A stretch of DNA of 6,647 nucleotides. Source: Bacteroidales bacterium (lineage in GTDB: Bacteria; Bacteroidota; Bacteroidia; Bacteroidales; Muribaculaceae). Below the pieces are notes generated by a model. That model saw only the letters and a program-made list of their open reading frames with translations, was not told where the DNA came from and did no database searches. Shown here piece after piece: positions 1 to 6,647 of the stretch. Where the stretch lies: assembly GCA_009177195.1 (NCBI GenBank), contig WFMA01000112.1, forward strand, positions 11,752 to 18,398. The letters run 5' to 3'. The translations under genes were made by a program, and so were the position numbers. The first letter of the stretch is position 1. The number at the start of each line of letters is the position of its first letter.

Positions 1-794
1 GTGCCCATTTTTATGCCTGACTGGTTGGACTTGAGGAGCATGTCGGTGACGATGATGTCGCTGCACGCCATTTTGCTTGAAGTGGTCTTGAAGCAGAGCG
101 CGTCGTCGCCGCTGATGATGTCGCAATGGCTGATGCGCACATGCTGGCAACCGTCAATGTCGATGCCGTCGTTGTGAGCCACGCCGAAACTGCGGATGGT
201 GACATTTGAAATGTTGACATTGCGGCAGTGGAAATAATGGGAAGTCCAGGCACCGGCATAGCGGAGTGTCACCCCATCGACATTGACACCGTCGCATCTC
301 ACCATGCGCACGAGGAAGGGACGAAGCCCCCAGCGATCTTTTTCGGGACGGGTGTCCTCAAGAATGTGGCGCTCTTTAAGCGCGGAGCCTTGTCCGTCGA
401 TGGCTCCCTCGCCGGTCAGTCCGATGTTGCGGGCGTCGACAGCCACGAGCAACGCTCTGCCGACTTCGATTCCGAGCCCCTCGGTGAAGGGGTCGAGATT
501 GTCGTAAGCCTTATAGTCGGTAGTGCCGAGGATGAGCGCGTCTTTTTCGAGTTGGAGAGTCACATTGTCCTTGAGCTGGATGGTGGCAGAAAGATAGGTC
601 CCTTTGGGAACAATCACAGTGCCGCCGCCGGCTTTGTGACAGGCATCGATGGCTTTTTGGATAGCCGGCGATTCGAGTCGCTTGCCGTTGCCCTTGGCTC
701 CGTAGTTGCGCACATTGAATGAGCGGTTTTGCGCTTCGATGCCCGATGTTAACGCAAGAAGCGCGCAGATGAAAACTGATAATATTTTTTTCAT
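1..794 (-). CDS. Secreted glycoside hydrolase family 28 (polygalacturonase-like) protein, 3' end cut by window edge
   Basis: The first 264 residues of the protein are present and the frame is still open at base 1. GH28 enzymes are usually 400-500 aa, so roughly 150-250 residues are missing. The start at 794 gives a typical signal peptide (MKKILSVFICALLALTSGIEA, likely cleavage before QN at 21/22), so the product should be exported. Residues 26-90 form the usual beta-helix entry (FNVRNYGAKGNGK, then AGGGTVIVPKGTY, then LKDNVTLQLEKDA). GEGAIDGQG lies at 128-136. The GH28 core follows: NDGIDIDGC at 208-216 and SGDDALCFK at 228-236. Asp209, Asp230 and Asp231 have the spacing of the catalytic Asp triad of fungal polygalacturonases, where hydrolysis is by inversion. 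The canonical GHG motif position reads SGIKMG (259-264), with no His. Substrate is inferred as a galacturonic-acid-containing glycan; homogalacturonan specificity is not shown. It starts 11 bp after the upstream DUF362 gene ends, so it is probably co-transcribed with it. Family assignment is firm; exact substrate is not. Confidence 0.93.
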   Translation of the reverse strand, partial: MKKILSVFICALLALTSGIEAQNRSFNVRNYGAKGNGKRLESPAIQKAIDACHKAGGGTVIVPKGTYLSATIQLKDNVTLQLEKDALILGTTDYKAYDNLDPFTEGLGIEVGRALLVAVDARNIGLTGEGAIDGQGSALKERHILEDTRPEKDRWGLRPFLVRMVRCDGVNVDGVTLRYAGAWTSHYFHCRNVNISNVTIRSFGVAHNDGIDIDGCQHVRISHCDIISGDDALCFKTTSSKMACSDIIVTDMLLKSNQSGIKMG

Positions 795-805
795 GGCTCG
801 TCGTG

Positions 806-2707
806 CTATTTTATTTCAGAAAGTATTGAAAGCTCCTTGATGCGGTTGCTGCGGCGCCCCTGAATCTCGAGTTCGAGGGTGCTGTCACCCTTTTCAAGTT
901 TCACCGGGAAGTAGAATTTTCCGGTCTTGGCGCCGGTTGTGGCGAGGAAGCCGAAGTTTTCAGTGATTTTCTTGCCGTTGATGTAGATGACTGCGGGCAC
1001 GGGATCGCTGCCTTTGTAGGTGGCACAAAGGAAATAGTTGCCGGTTTCGGGAACCGATATTTTCCATGTCGCAGCGTTGCGGGCTTTTGAGCGTTCGCCT
1101 GAGAGGCTCATCCATCCTTCTTTGTCGACACCGAATGTTCCGCTAAGAGCGGCTGCCTTGGCGGGATAATTTTTCACTTTCTTGAATTTGCGGATTACGA
1201 TGGGCTGCGCAGCGACGATTGAATCGCCTTTCTTTACCTGCAAGTCGAAGCGGGTGGTGTTTTTGACGGGGAGTGACATGGTGCCGTTCTTGTCGACAGG
1301 CTTGCCGTTGAGCAGGACTTCGTCGGCATTGGAGGTTTTCCAGTTGAGAGTTGCCTTGCCGTTGTCGTCGACAGCGAGACGGTCGGCATAGAAGGCTTCG
1401 ATAGCTCCACGGTTAGCGTCGAGGGGCACGCGGAAGAGCTCGATTCCGTAACCGGTTCCGAGATTTCGGCTATACTGGCGGTCGTCGGGATTGTTCCAGT
1501 GTTCATGCACGCCAAGGCTTATCTGATCTTTGCCCACATAGTTGGTTTTGGATGGGGGATTGCCAATCATAGCGGCTTCGTGAAGGAAGTTGTCGGCATT
1601 GGCGGCGAGGGGCAGTTCGGAATGGATGAAGTCGAGCACGACCGATTCGATCGCCACCTGATCGGTAGATGCGAAGAAACTTGAAGTCCAGCCGTTGTTG
1701 AAGGGGGCACGTGAAAATTTCACGGCTTTTCCATTGTGTTTCGGGTTGACATACATTCCGTCGACTATATAAACGAGGGTGTTACCTCCAAGGCGTTCGT
1801 GAGCCATTAGGTCGACGATGCTGTTGTAGCTGGCCATTCCTCGCGCATGTGACCAGTCGCGGATAGAGTAGTGCAACGGGGGAACGTAGCCTATTGAACC
1901 GAAATGATTTTTTCCGGTGGAGGTGATTCCGGTTTGTCCCGCAGAGTCGCGCCACTTGTCGGTGGGCTGAGAGTGGCGTTTGAGCAATGCCATGTTGATC
2001 ATGTAGTCGGCATCGTAGGCTGCGCGGGCGAGGCTCATGGCGCGCTCGTCGGTTATTTCCTGAGAGTATTTTATAGCATTGGGAACAAATCCTCCCCAGT
2101 TCTGATAAACAACATCGGGGTAGATTGCCTCAACGTAATCGTAGACAGCCGAGATTCCACGGCGCTGCGCGTCGTAGACGGTGATACATTCCTGAGGAAC
2201 CCCCATGATGTCGACGAGCTGATGGAGCAGCGAGAGTACTGACTGAGGGGTGGCATCGACGATGTTGGTGCCGCCATTGTCGTTGAGATTTATCTTGATT
2301 GCTATTTTTTCACCTTTCTTATAGCCGGTGTAGCCCTTACCTTTTTTCTCGTTGAGGGTTTTGAAGAGCTCGTCCCAGGCGGCAGAGATTGTCGACTGAT
2401 TGGTGAGGGCTATAATGGCTCCTTCCATCATGTCGTCGACACGTGATTGGCTGTTGTTGTCGGGGTCGGAGTATAATCCTGTTTTTCCATCCCAAGCGGC
2501 TGCTTTGGGGTCGAACGCCCACGCCACACGTCCCGGGTGGATTCCTTTAGCGACACCGACGGGTGTGTTGGGCTTATCGACCGGAGTGAATAGTCCCATG
2601 TCGGTGTTTTCGTCGGCTTGGCGGTAAGGTTGCTGAGAATAAGCCGGGGCAGCTGACAATGCGTATAGACCTATTATAGGATAGATAGCTTTTTTCAAAT
2701 TAGCCAT
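806..2707 (-). CDS. Secreted DUF362 domain protein with C-terminal beta-sandwich extension
   Basis: Protein of 633 aa from the chosen ATG at 2707. That start gives a clean signal peptide (MANLKKAIYPIIGLYALSAAPAYS, then QQ). In-frame ATGs at 2740 and 2776 also exist; 2776 lies upstream of the likely -7 promoter box and is unlikely, while 2740 is possible. Residues about 49-427 are a DUF362 (PF04015-type) domain, with GIHPGRVAW (55-63), KGEKIAIK (131-138), PQECIT (171-176), YDAQR (178-182), LLKRH (241-245), GIT then KN (266-267), PFNNGW (335-340) and QYSRNLG (411-417). The K-x-H ... G-I/V-T ... K-N block is the family's conserved core. Only two cysteines are present in the mature protein (174, 561), so no 4Fe-4S site is possible from a CxxCxxC motif. 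Residues about 443-505 look like an Ig-like strand domain (LNWKTSNADEVLLNGKPV). Residues about 520-631 resemble a CBM6/35-type sandwich (WKISVPETGNYFLCATY, then AVIYINGKKI). Function is unknown; context suggests a role in glycan processing. It leads the unit that contains the GH28 gene. Confidence 0.88.
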   Translation of the reverse strand: MANLKKAIYPIIGLYALSAAPAYSQQPYRQADENTDMGLFTPVDKPNTPVGVAKGIHPGRVAWAFDPKAAAWDGKTGLYSDPDNNSQSRVDDMMEGAIIALTNQSTISAAWDELFKTLNEKKGKGYTGYKKGEKIAIKINLNDNGGTNIVDATPQSVLSLLHQLVDIMGVPQECITVYDAQRRGISAVYDYVEAIYPDVVYQNWGGFVPNAIKYSQEITDERAMSLARAAYDADYMINMALLKRHSQPTDKWRDSAGQTGITSTGKNHFGSIGYVPPLHYSIRDWSHARGMASYNSIVDLMAHERLGGNTLVYIVDGMYVNPKHNGKAVKFSRAPFNNGWTSSFFASTDQVAIESVVLDFIHSELPLAANADNFLHEAAMIGNPPSKTNYVGKDQISLGVHEHWNNPDDRQYSRNLGTGYGIELFRVPLDANRGAIEAFYADRLAVDDNGKATLNWKTSNADEVLLNGKPVDKNGTMSLPVKNTTRFDLQVKKGDSIVAAQPIVIRKFKKVKNYPAKAAALSGTFGVDKEGWMSLSGERSKARNAATWKISVPETGNYFLCATYKGSDPVPAVIYINGKKITENFGFLATTGAKTGKFYFPVKLEKGDSTLELEIQGRRSNRIKELSILSEIK

Positions 2708-2724
2708 GAATGAGGCTTTAACAT

Positions 2725-2732
2725 TAAAGGTA
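2725..2732 (-). promoter_or_regulatory. Possible second -7-like box (TACCTTTA)
   Basis: Read on the minus strand this is TACCTTTA, one base off the Bacteroidetes -7 consensus TAnnTTTG. It repeats the ATACCTTT core of the better box exactly 40 bp downstream of it. If used, transcription would begin about 10 bases before the ATG at 2707. It could equally be leader sequence, or coding sequence if translation starts at 2740. Weak call. Confidence 0.18.
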
Positions 2733-2764
2733 TTTTCCATTGCGTAAAAATAAATATTCCGAAA

Positions 2765-2772
2765 CAAAGGTA
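2765..2772 (-). promoter_or_regulatory. Bacteroidetes-type promoter -7 box for the DUF362-GH28 unit
   Basis: The minus strand reads TACCTTTG, an exact match to the Bacteroides primary-sigma -7 consensus TAnnTTTG. It lies in an AT-rich gap just upstream of the DUF362 gene and downstream of the previous unit's terminator. Predicted transcription start is roughly 2757-2760, giving a leader of about 50 nt to the ATG at 2707 or about 20 nt to the ATG at 2740. I could not find a good -33 TTTG at the expected distance; that region is A-rich instead. This is why confidence is moderate and why an activator may be needed. Confidence 0.5.
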
Positions 2773-2843
2773 TCACAATGGATATAAATATTTTTGCAGG
2801 ATTATTCCAATTGCTTTTAGAATTGTGTCACCGTGAAGGGAAT

Positions 2844-2880
2844 AAAAAAAGAGGGTGCCATTTCACAATGGCACCCTCTT
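2844..2880 (-). terminator. Rho-independent terminator of the beta-helix / DUF362 unit
   Basis: A perfect 13-bp inverted repeat (AAGAGGGTGCCAT at 2849-2861 with its complement at 2868-2880) encloses a 6-nt loop. On the minus strand the GC-rich hairpin is followed directly by a run of seven T residues (2850-2844, the first two overlapping the stem base). It sits about 60 bp past the stop codon of the DUF362 gene ending at 2942. The T-run is only on the minus-strand side, so it terminates leftward transcription. The gap at 2881-2941 holds only this 3' untranslated stretch; I see no gene in it. Confidence 0.9.
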
Positions 2881-2941
2881 GGAGGATTAATATACATAAA
2901 TACACAGTTCTATATCGTCATGTTGAGAAAGGGGGAGGGTG

Positions 2942-4231
2942 TTATTCTCCGCGTTTCACATATATAAGTTCTATTCCTGAATCTTTTCCAAGATTGCGGC
3001 TATACTGCTTGTCGGTTTTATTGTTCCAATGGTCGAGAACGCCAAGGCTTGGCAATCCAGTTCCGTCGCGCTCGGGGTCGTAGAAGGTGTCTGAGAGGGG
3101 AGAGTCGGCAAGGGCGGCTTCCACGAGATACATGTCGCAGTAGTCGACATCAGCCATAGCGGGGAATTCGGAAGAGAGGAAGTCGATCCCCACGGCATCG
3201 ATGGCGACTCCATCCTGAGATGCGAAGAGCGAACAAGGCCAGCTGTTGTTGAAGGGCTCCATTTTCCATTTTCCCGAGGGGGCGCCGTTGACATCTTTCG
3301 AGCCGTAGAGCCCATCGATGAGGAATAGCATGGTTTTCTGCCCGAGGTCCTTGTGTCCCATATAGTCGGTGAATGTCATGTAGCGCGGTTTGCCTCCACG
3401 GTCCTGATTGAAGTTGTTGTGCTGGTTCTTTCGGAAATTGCGGTCGATGTCGGTGGCTCCGTACCAGTTTTTGGCGCAGAGAGTGACCCCTTGTCCGCCA
3501 TGTCCTTTCAAAAGGCACATATTGATGAGATAGTCGGCTTCGATGGCGCAGTCGGCGAGTCCGGTGGCAAGCCTGCCATTGTCGACCGAGTAGGGGATCG
3601 CGTCCTTGGTGTAGGTGGCTTTGGTTCTTCCTTCGCCGCCCTCGTTGTCCATGTAGACGATGTCGGGGAACTCGTCGTGGCACTTGTTGAAGAGGGCGTT
3701 GGTCATGAATCGGCTCGCATCGAAGATGGTGATCGCTTCCTGGGGGATGCCGGCATCGTTTACAAGGCTGCGCAGGAGCGCGAGGGTGACATGGGGCGAG
3801 GCGTTGAGCTGCTCGTTGTCGTCATAGACGAAGGTGTTGTTCATGTTGGCTTTTATCGCTATTTTCTCGCCTTTGCGATAGCCTCGGTTGCCACGGTTGT
3901 TGCGGGCGTTGAAGTCGGTGAAGAGTGCTTTCCATGCCTTTGCCGGCTTTTTTTCGCCGGTGAGCGAGGTTATGGCTGTGTTCACGAGCCAGTCGGCGGC
4001 TTGCTGGTCGTTCCAGCGGTCCTCATACCAACGTCCGTCGCCTTTCTCCCAAGTGGCGGCGCCGGGAGCATGAGCCCAAGCGACACGACCAGGATGGATG
4101 CCCCTTGCCACGCCGACAGGATTGTTTTTCCCCCAAGCCATGCGTGGCTCGGCTTGCTGAGCGTTCAAGGCGGTGGAGGAGCAGATTAGAGCGGAGAGAG
4201 AGAAGAGTGCGGTTTTTAGAATGTTGCGCAT
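2942..4231 (-). CDS. Secreted single-domain DUF362 protein
   Basis: Protein of 429 aa from the ATG at 4231, chosen because it gives a compact signal peptide (MRNILKTALFSLSALICSS, likely cut after ALNA, before QQ). An alternative ATG at 4253-4255 would overlap the upstream stop codon region by 11 bp and add eight residues ahead of the signal. The rest is a DUF362 domain with GIHPGRVAW (44-52), KGEKIAIK (120-127), PQEAIT (163-168), FDASR (170-174), LLKGHG (240-245), GVT then KN (254-255), PFNNSW (326-331) and QYSRNLG (409-415). It aligns along its length with the DUF362 region of the downstream gene, so the two are paralogs, but it ends shortly after the domain (SGIELIYVKRGE). It has six scattered cysteines in the mature protein (184, 228, 239, 252, 333, 365) and no CxxCxxC, so no ferredoxin-type cluster is visible. 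It starts 13 bp after the large beta-helix gene ends, so they are probably one operon. Biochemical activity is unknown. Confidence 0.9.
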   Translation of the reverse strand: MRNILKTALFSLSALICSSTALNAQQAEPRMAWGKNNPVGVARGIHPGRVAWAHAPGAATWEKGDGRWYEDRWNDQQAADWLVNTAITSLTGEKKPAKAWKALFTDFNARNNRGNRGYRKGEKIAIKANMNNTFVYDDNEQLNASPHVTLALLRSLVNDAGIPQEAITIFDASRFMTNALFNKCHDEFPDIVYMDNEGGEGRTKATYTKDAIPYSVDNGRLATGLADCAIEADYLINMCLLKGHGGQGVTLCAKNWYGATDIDRNFRKNQHNNFNQDRGGKPRYMTFTDYMGHKDLGQKTMLFLIDGLYGSKDVNGAPSGKWKMEPFNNSWPCSLFASQDGVAIDAVGIDFLSSEFPAMADVDYCDMYLVEAALADSPLSDTFYDPERDGTGLPSLGVLDHWNNKTDKQYSRNLGKDSGIELIYVKRGE

Positions 4232-4244
4232 TATGGAGATGGGA

Positions 4245-6647
4245 TTATAGTTCATTGATGTTGTTGCTTCTCACGTTGAAAACCGGCTTTTTGTCGGTTA
4301 TGCCGGGAGCGACGGTGAGTCGGATTATTTCGGCGCCCTGCACGTCGTCCATGTAGACAGGGTGTCGCCCGTCGGGCTTCTCGGCGTTGAGGGAGCAGTC
4401 GTTGAGGGCTGCGTTTTCGACATGGCGGAACCAGAAGCCGAATGCGGGTTGAATCTTGAGGTCGCCCACATTGTAGCGTCCTACGCCGATTTCCGGGGGA
4501 AAGGCTTGGGCATCCTCTTCGGGGTGTCCGCCTTTCATGACCATATTCACGTCGTTGAAGCAGATGTTGGTGATGTAGCCGGTGTGACGACCGTCGGGCA
4601 TCCTGAAGTCTTTCCTGCCCGAGGTGATGTTTTCAGGATCGGGCAACTTGAAGCCTGCGATGATTGCGGCGGCTTCGTTCTGACTTCCGTCGTAGGGTTT
4701 CCATCGTCCTCCCCGGAATGAGCTTCCGCCGTAGACTTCGCTGATGTCGACCCCATTGATGAAGATGTTTTCCACTTTTCCGATGTTGGAATTGGTGACG
4801 AGGAGCTCTTTGCGCTCGTTGCCGTTTTCATTGAAAGTGAACATCTCGACATCGGCGCCGAGGACACGGCCGCGGTTGGAGATTGAGATGAAGAAGGGGG
4901 CGCGGGTGCGCTTCATCACCGAGCGGGAGTGGATGGAACCGGTCTTGCCGCTGTTGAGGTATACGTTTTTGACATGGGCGCCGTCGTTAGTCGAAATTGA
5001 GAAGCCGGCTTTGTTGGCTCCAAGCACATAGATGTTGTCGACATAGAGGTCCTGGATGTCGTCGGCAGTCTCGGATCCGATCTGGAAGAGATTGCAGTTG
5101 GTGTCACCGACGATGTTTCTCACCCAGTAGCCTGAAACCGGGCGGGTGAATCCGAGCGAGCAGTCGGATCCGGGCTTGACGATGTCGTCGGAACTTACCT
5201 TGGAGTAGATGTTATGGACCTTGACATCGTTGCAAGCCATGAAGTCGTAGATGTCGCGGGCGTTTTTGGTGTCGTGCTTGCCGAAATAGGTGTCGTGTAC
5301 GTAAATGCCATCGGTTCCGGTGGCGAGCAGAACGAAGTGACCGCCCTGGTCGATGTGGAGCATGTGGCTGTCGGAGTAGTCGGGTTGACGGGGAGTGATG
5401 GAGTCGTTGAAGTAATAGGGCATGTCGAGGGCTTCGTCATACCACATTTCGCGCCCGGTTTCGTAGCCGCCTATCTCGATGTCTTTGCAGAGCTTGAAGG
5501 TGAACATCTTGTCGCACCGTTTTTCGGGCTCGTTGTTCATGACCCTGTCGGTGGTGACGATGTTGCCGTTGCCGGTAATGCGTCCCGAGCCGATGATCTT
5601 TACATTTTCAATGCGCTCGCCGAAGAACATGGTGTTGTGGAAAAATGTGTGTCCCACATCCTGCTTGGTGAGATAGTTTTCGGGGTCTTTGTAGGGGCGC
5701 GGGTCGGTTGGGGAGAGTCCTGAGCGATAGGCGCGGTCGCTGAACCAGGTGGGTTCGGGCGCGTCGGCTCCGGGGAGTGCCTGAATGACGGCGCCGCTGT
5801 CGACGTGGAGCCACACATTGCTCTTGAGGTGGACGGTGCGGACGGGGTAGACTCCTGCAGGGAAGTTGATGGTTCCGCCGCCGTAGCCGTTGACCATGGT
5901 GATGAGGTCGTTTATCTTGTCGGTGTCGTCGGTCGAGCCGTCGCCTTTCACTCCGTAGTCCTTGGCGTTCCACATTCCGGAGCGGAACCAGACGATGTTG
6001 GAGTCGCCTTTGCGCTTGCCGTCGGCTACGTTGAGCTTGAAGGCGTAGAGTTTATCGGGCTCAAGGCGGTTTATCATCAACTCGCCGATTTCAACATCGG
6101 GCTGATTGGGGGCTTTGACCCATGTTTTTCCGCCGTCGGAGGATAACATGGGGGTGATGTCGGCGCCAAGAACGGGTGTCCATTCAAAAGATGTCCAGCG
6201 ATAGTCCTGGTCGGGGCGGCAAGTGGCTCGACGGAGCGGCACACGGGTGAAGTCGGAAATGGTGTACTGTCCTTTCAAAGTGGCAGTTACTACGGGGCTC
6301 GCCTGCACTTTGGGTTCGGCAGCGGTGTAGGATGCTGAAAAGAGATAGTCTTTCGCATCGGCGATTTTCACTCCTTTTATTTTTAGGCGGATGTCGATGC
6401 CGTTGAAGGGGCGAAGGTCGATGGCTGACAGGCGAAGGCGGGAGGTCCCGTCGGGGAGACGGGTGATGTCGGCGTCGCCTACGCGCTTGTAGGAATAATT
6501 TGTGCCGGTTTTTCCGATTGATTGCTTGGGAAGGTCACGGAGAACGGTTTCGCCGCGGCCGATGACGTTGACGGTAGTGTTGTCAAGGGTGATGTCGATG
6601 CCCTTGGGGATGATGAAGTCGACGGTAGTCATGGGGGAGCGCTGTCC
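4245..6647 (-). CDS. Large GH28-related / pectate-lyase-3-like beta-helix protein, 5' end outside window
   Basis: The frame is open from the right window edge to the stop at 4245-4247, giving 800 residues. An ATG at 6632 exists, but five sense codons precede it, no signal peptide follows it, and it opens directly into a beta-rich segment (DFIIPKGIDITLDNTT), so the real start is probably upstream. Numbering from that Met: residues 1-135 are a beta-rich N-terminal region. About 138-220 resembles a fibronectin-III-like domain (WTPVLGADITPMLSSDGG ... YAFKLNV). From 221 the pectate-lyase-3/GH28 entry appears (WNAKDYGVKGDGSTDDT, then GYGGGTINFPAGVYPV). The putative active site is at NARDIYD (457-463), SSDDIVKPGSD (480-490) and FQIGSE (516-521). 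Asp460, Asp482 and Asp483 match the spacing of the GH28 catalytic acids. The histidine of the usual GHG motif is not present. Residues 526-795 continue as helix rungs (VKNVYLNSG, VENIFINGVDI, ITNICFNDVNM). Role inferred: extracytoplasmic cleavage or binding of an acidic glycan. Fold confidence is high, reaction uncertain. Confidence 0.87.
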   Translation of the reverse strand, partial: GQRSPMTTVDFIIPKGIDITLDNTTVNVIGRGETVLRDLPKQSIGKTGTNYSYKRVGDADITRLPDGTSRLRLSAIDLRPFNGIDIRLKIKGVKIADAKDYLFSASYTAAEPKVQASPVVTATLKGQYTISDFTRVPLRRATCRPDQDYRWTSFEWTPVLGADITPMLSSDGGKTWVKAPNQPDVEIGELMINRLEPDKLYAFKLNVADGKRKGDSNIVWFRSGMWNAKDYGVKGDGSTDDTDKINDLITMVNGYGGGTINFPAGVYPVRTVHLKSNVWLHVDSGAVIQALPGADAPEPTWFSDRAYRSGLSPTDPRPYKDPENYLTKQDVGHTFFHNTMFFGERIENVKIIGSGRITGNGNIVTTDRVMNNEPEKRCDKMFTFKLCKDIEIGGYETGREMWYDEALDMPYYFNDSITPRQPDYSDSHMLHIDQGGHFVLLATGTDGIYVHDTYFGKHDTKNARDIYDFMACNDVKVHNIYSKVSSDDIVKPGSDCSLGFTRPVSGYWVRNIVGDTNCNLFQIGSETADDIQDLYVDNIYVLGANKAGFSISTNDGAHVKNVYLNSGKTGSIHSRSVMKRTRAPFFISISNRGRVLGADVEMFTFNENGNERKELLVTNSNIGKVENIFINGVDISEVYGGSSFRGGRWKPYDGSQNEAAAIIAGFKLPDPENITSGRKDFRMPDGRHTGYITNICFNDVNMVMKGGHPEEDAQAFPPEIGVGRYNVGDLKIQPAFGFWFRHVENAALNDCSLNAEKPDGRHPVYMDDVQGAEIIRLTVAPGITDKKPVFNVRSNNINEL

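Noticed and set aside
228..722. Plus-strand open frame of 164 codons at the left end
   Set aside because: It lies wholly opposite the GH28 reading frame, which shows a signal peptide and catalytic motifs in continuous frame.
2708..2776. ATG at 2776 as the start of the longer DUF362 protein (656 aa)
   Set aside because: It lies upstream of the TAnnTTTG box at 2765-2772, and would put 23 residues ahead of an otherwise standard signal peptide.
2831..2836. Short palindrome-like TCACCGTGA near the terminator as an operator
   Set aside because: Only a 4-bp arm around one base; too short to separate from chance and not repeated elsewhere in the gap.
2778..3083. Plus-strand open frame spanning the intergenic gap
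   Set aside because: It runs through the terminator hairpin and into the antisense of the DUF362 gene; its product has no recognisable features.
3353..4189. Plus-strand open frame of 278 codons opposite the shorter DUF362 gene
   Set aside because: It is antisense to a gene with strong family motifs and a signal peptide. Its product is low-complexity Val/Gly/Glu-rich with no recognisable domain, as expected for a shadow of G+C-biased third positions.
5214..5723. Plus-strand open frame of 169 codons, and several similar ones, opposite the large beta-helix gene
   Set aside because: Same shadow pattern; the minus-strand frame has clear beta-helix motifs throughout, and the plus-strand product has no domain.
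6630..6632. ATG at 6632 as the true start of the large beta-helix protein
   Set aside because: The frame stays open to the window edge, no signal peptide follows this Met, and the sequence after it reads like the interior of a beta domain. It cannot be fully excluded from this window.

Overview
This 6.6 kb window looks like part of a polysaccharide-degradation (probably pectin or rhamnogalacturonan) locus of a gut-type Bacteroidales bacterium. Muribaculaceae-like composition is the best guess: coding DNA is moderately G+C-rich and the one intergenic gap is AT-rich. Further support comes from a Bacteroidetes-style -7 box (TAnnTTTG), the lack of clear Shine-Dalgarno sites, and protein types common in that order. 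The taxonomic call is inference from style, not from a marker gene.

All four genes lie on the minus strand, so transcription runs from high to low coordinates. From right to left: (1) 6647-4245, a large right-handed beta-helix protein related to GH28 polygalacturonases, whose 5' end lies outside the window; (2) 4231-2942, a secreted DUF362 protein of 429 aa; (3) 2707-806, a second secreted DUF362 protein of 633 aa with about 190 extra C-terminal residues that look like two beta-sandwich domains; (4) 794-1, the N-terminal 264 residues of a secreted GH28 glycosidase, cut by the left window edge.

The genes form two transcription units. Genes 1 and 2 are 13 bp apart and end at a strong intrinsic terminator (perfect 13-bp stem plus T-run, about 2844-2880). 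Genes 3 and 4 are 11 bp apart and start from a promoter with an exact TAnnTTTG box at 2765-2772. Each unit therefore pairs one beta-helix glycosidase-type gene with one DUF362 gene.

The likely biology is extracytoplasmic (periplasmic or surface) breakdown of a uronic-acid-containing glycan, with DUF362 proteins of unknown biochemical role as recurring partners. Both DUF362 proteins lack the ferredoxin-type cysteine motif that gave the family its usual 'iron-sulfur' description. Both beta-helix proteins keep the GH28 acidic triad but lack the canonical GHG histidine motif. No SusC/SusD, regulator, tRNA, rRNA, CRISPR array or mobile element is visible.
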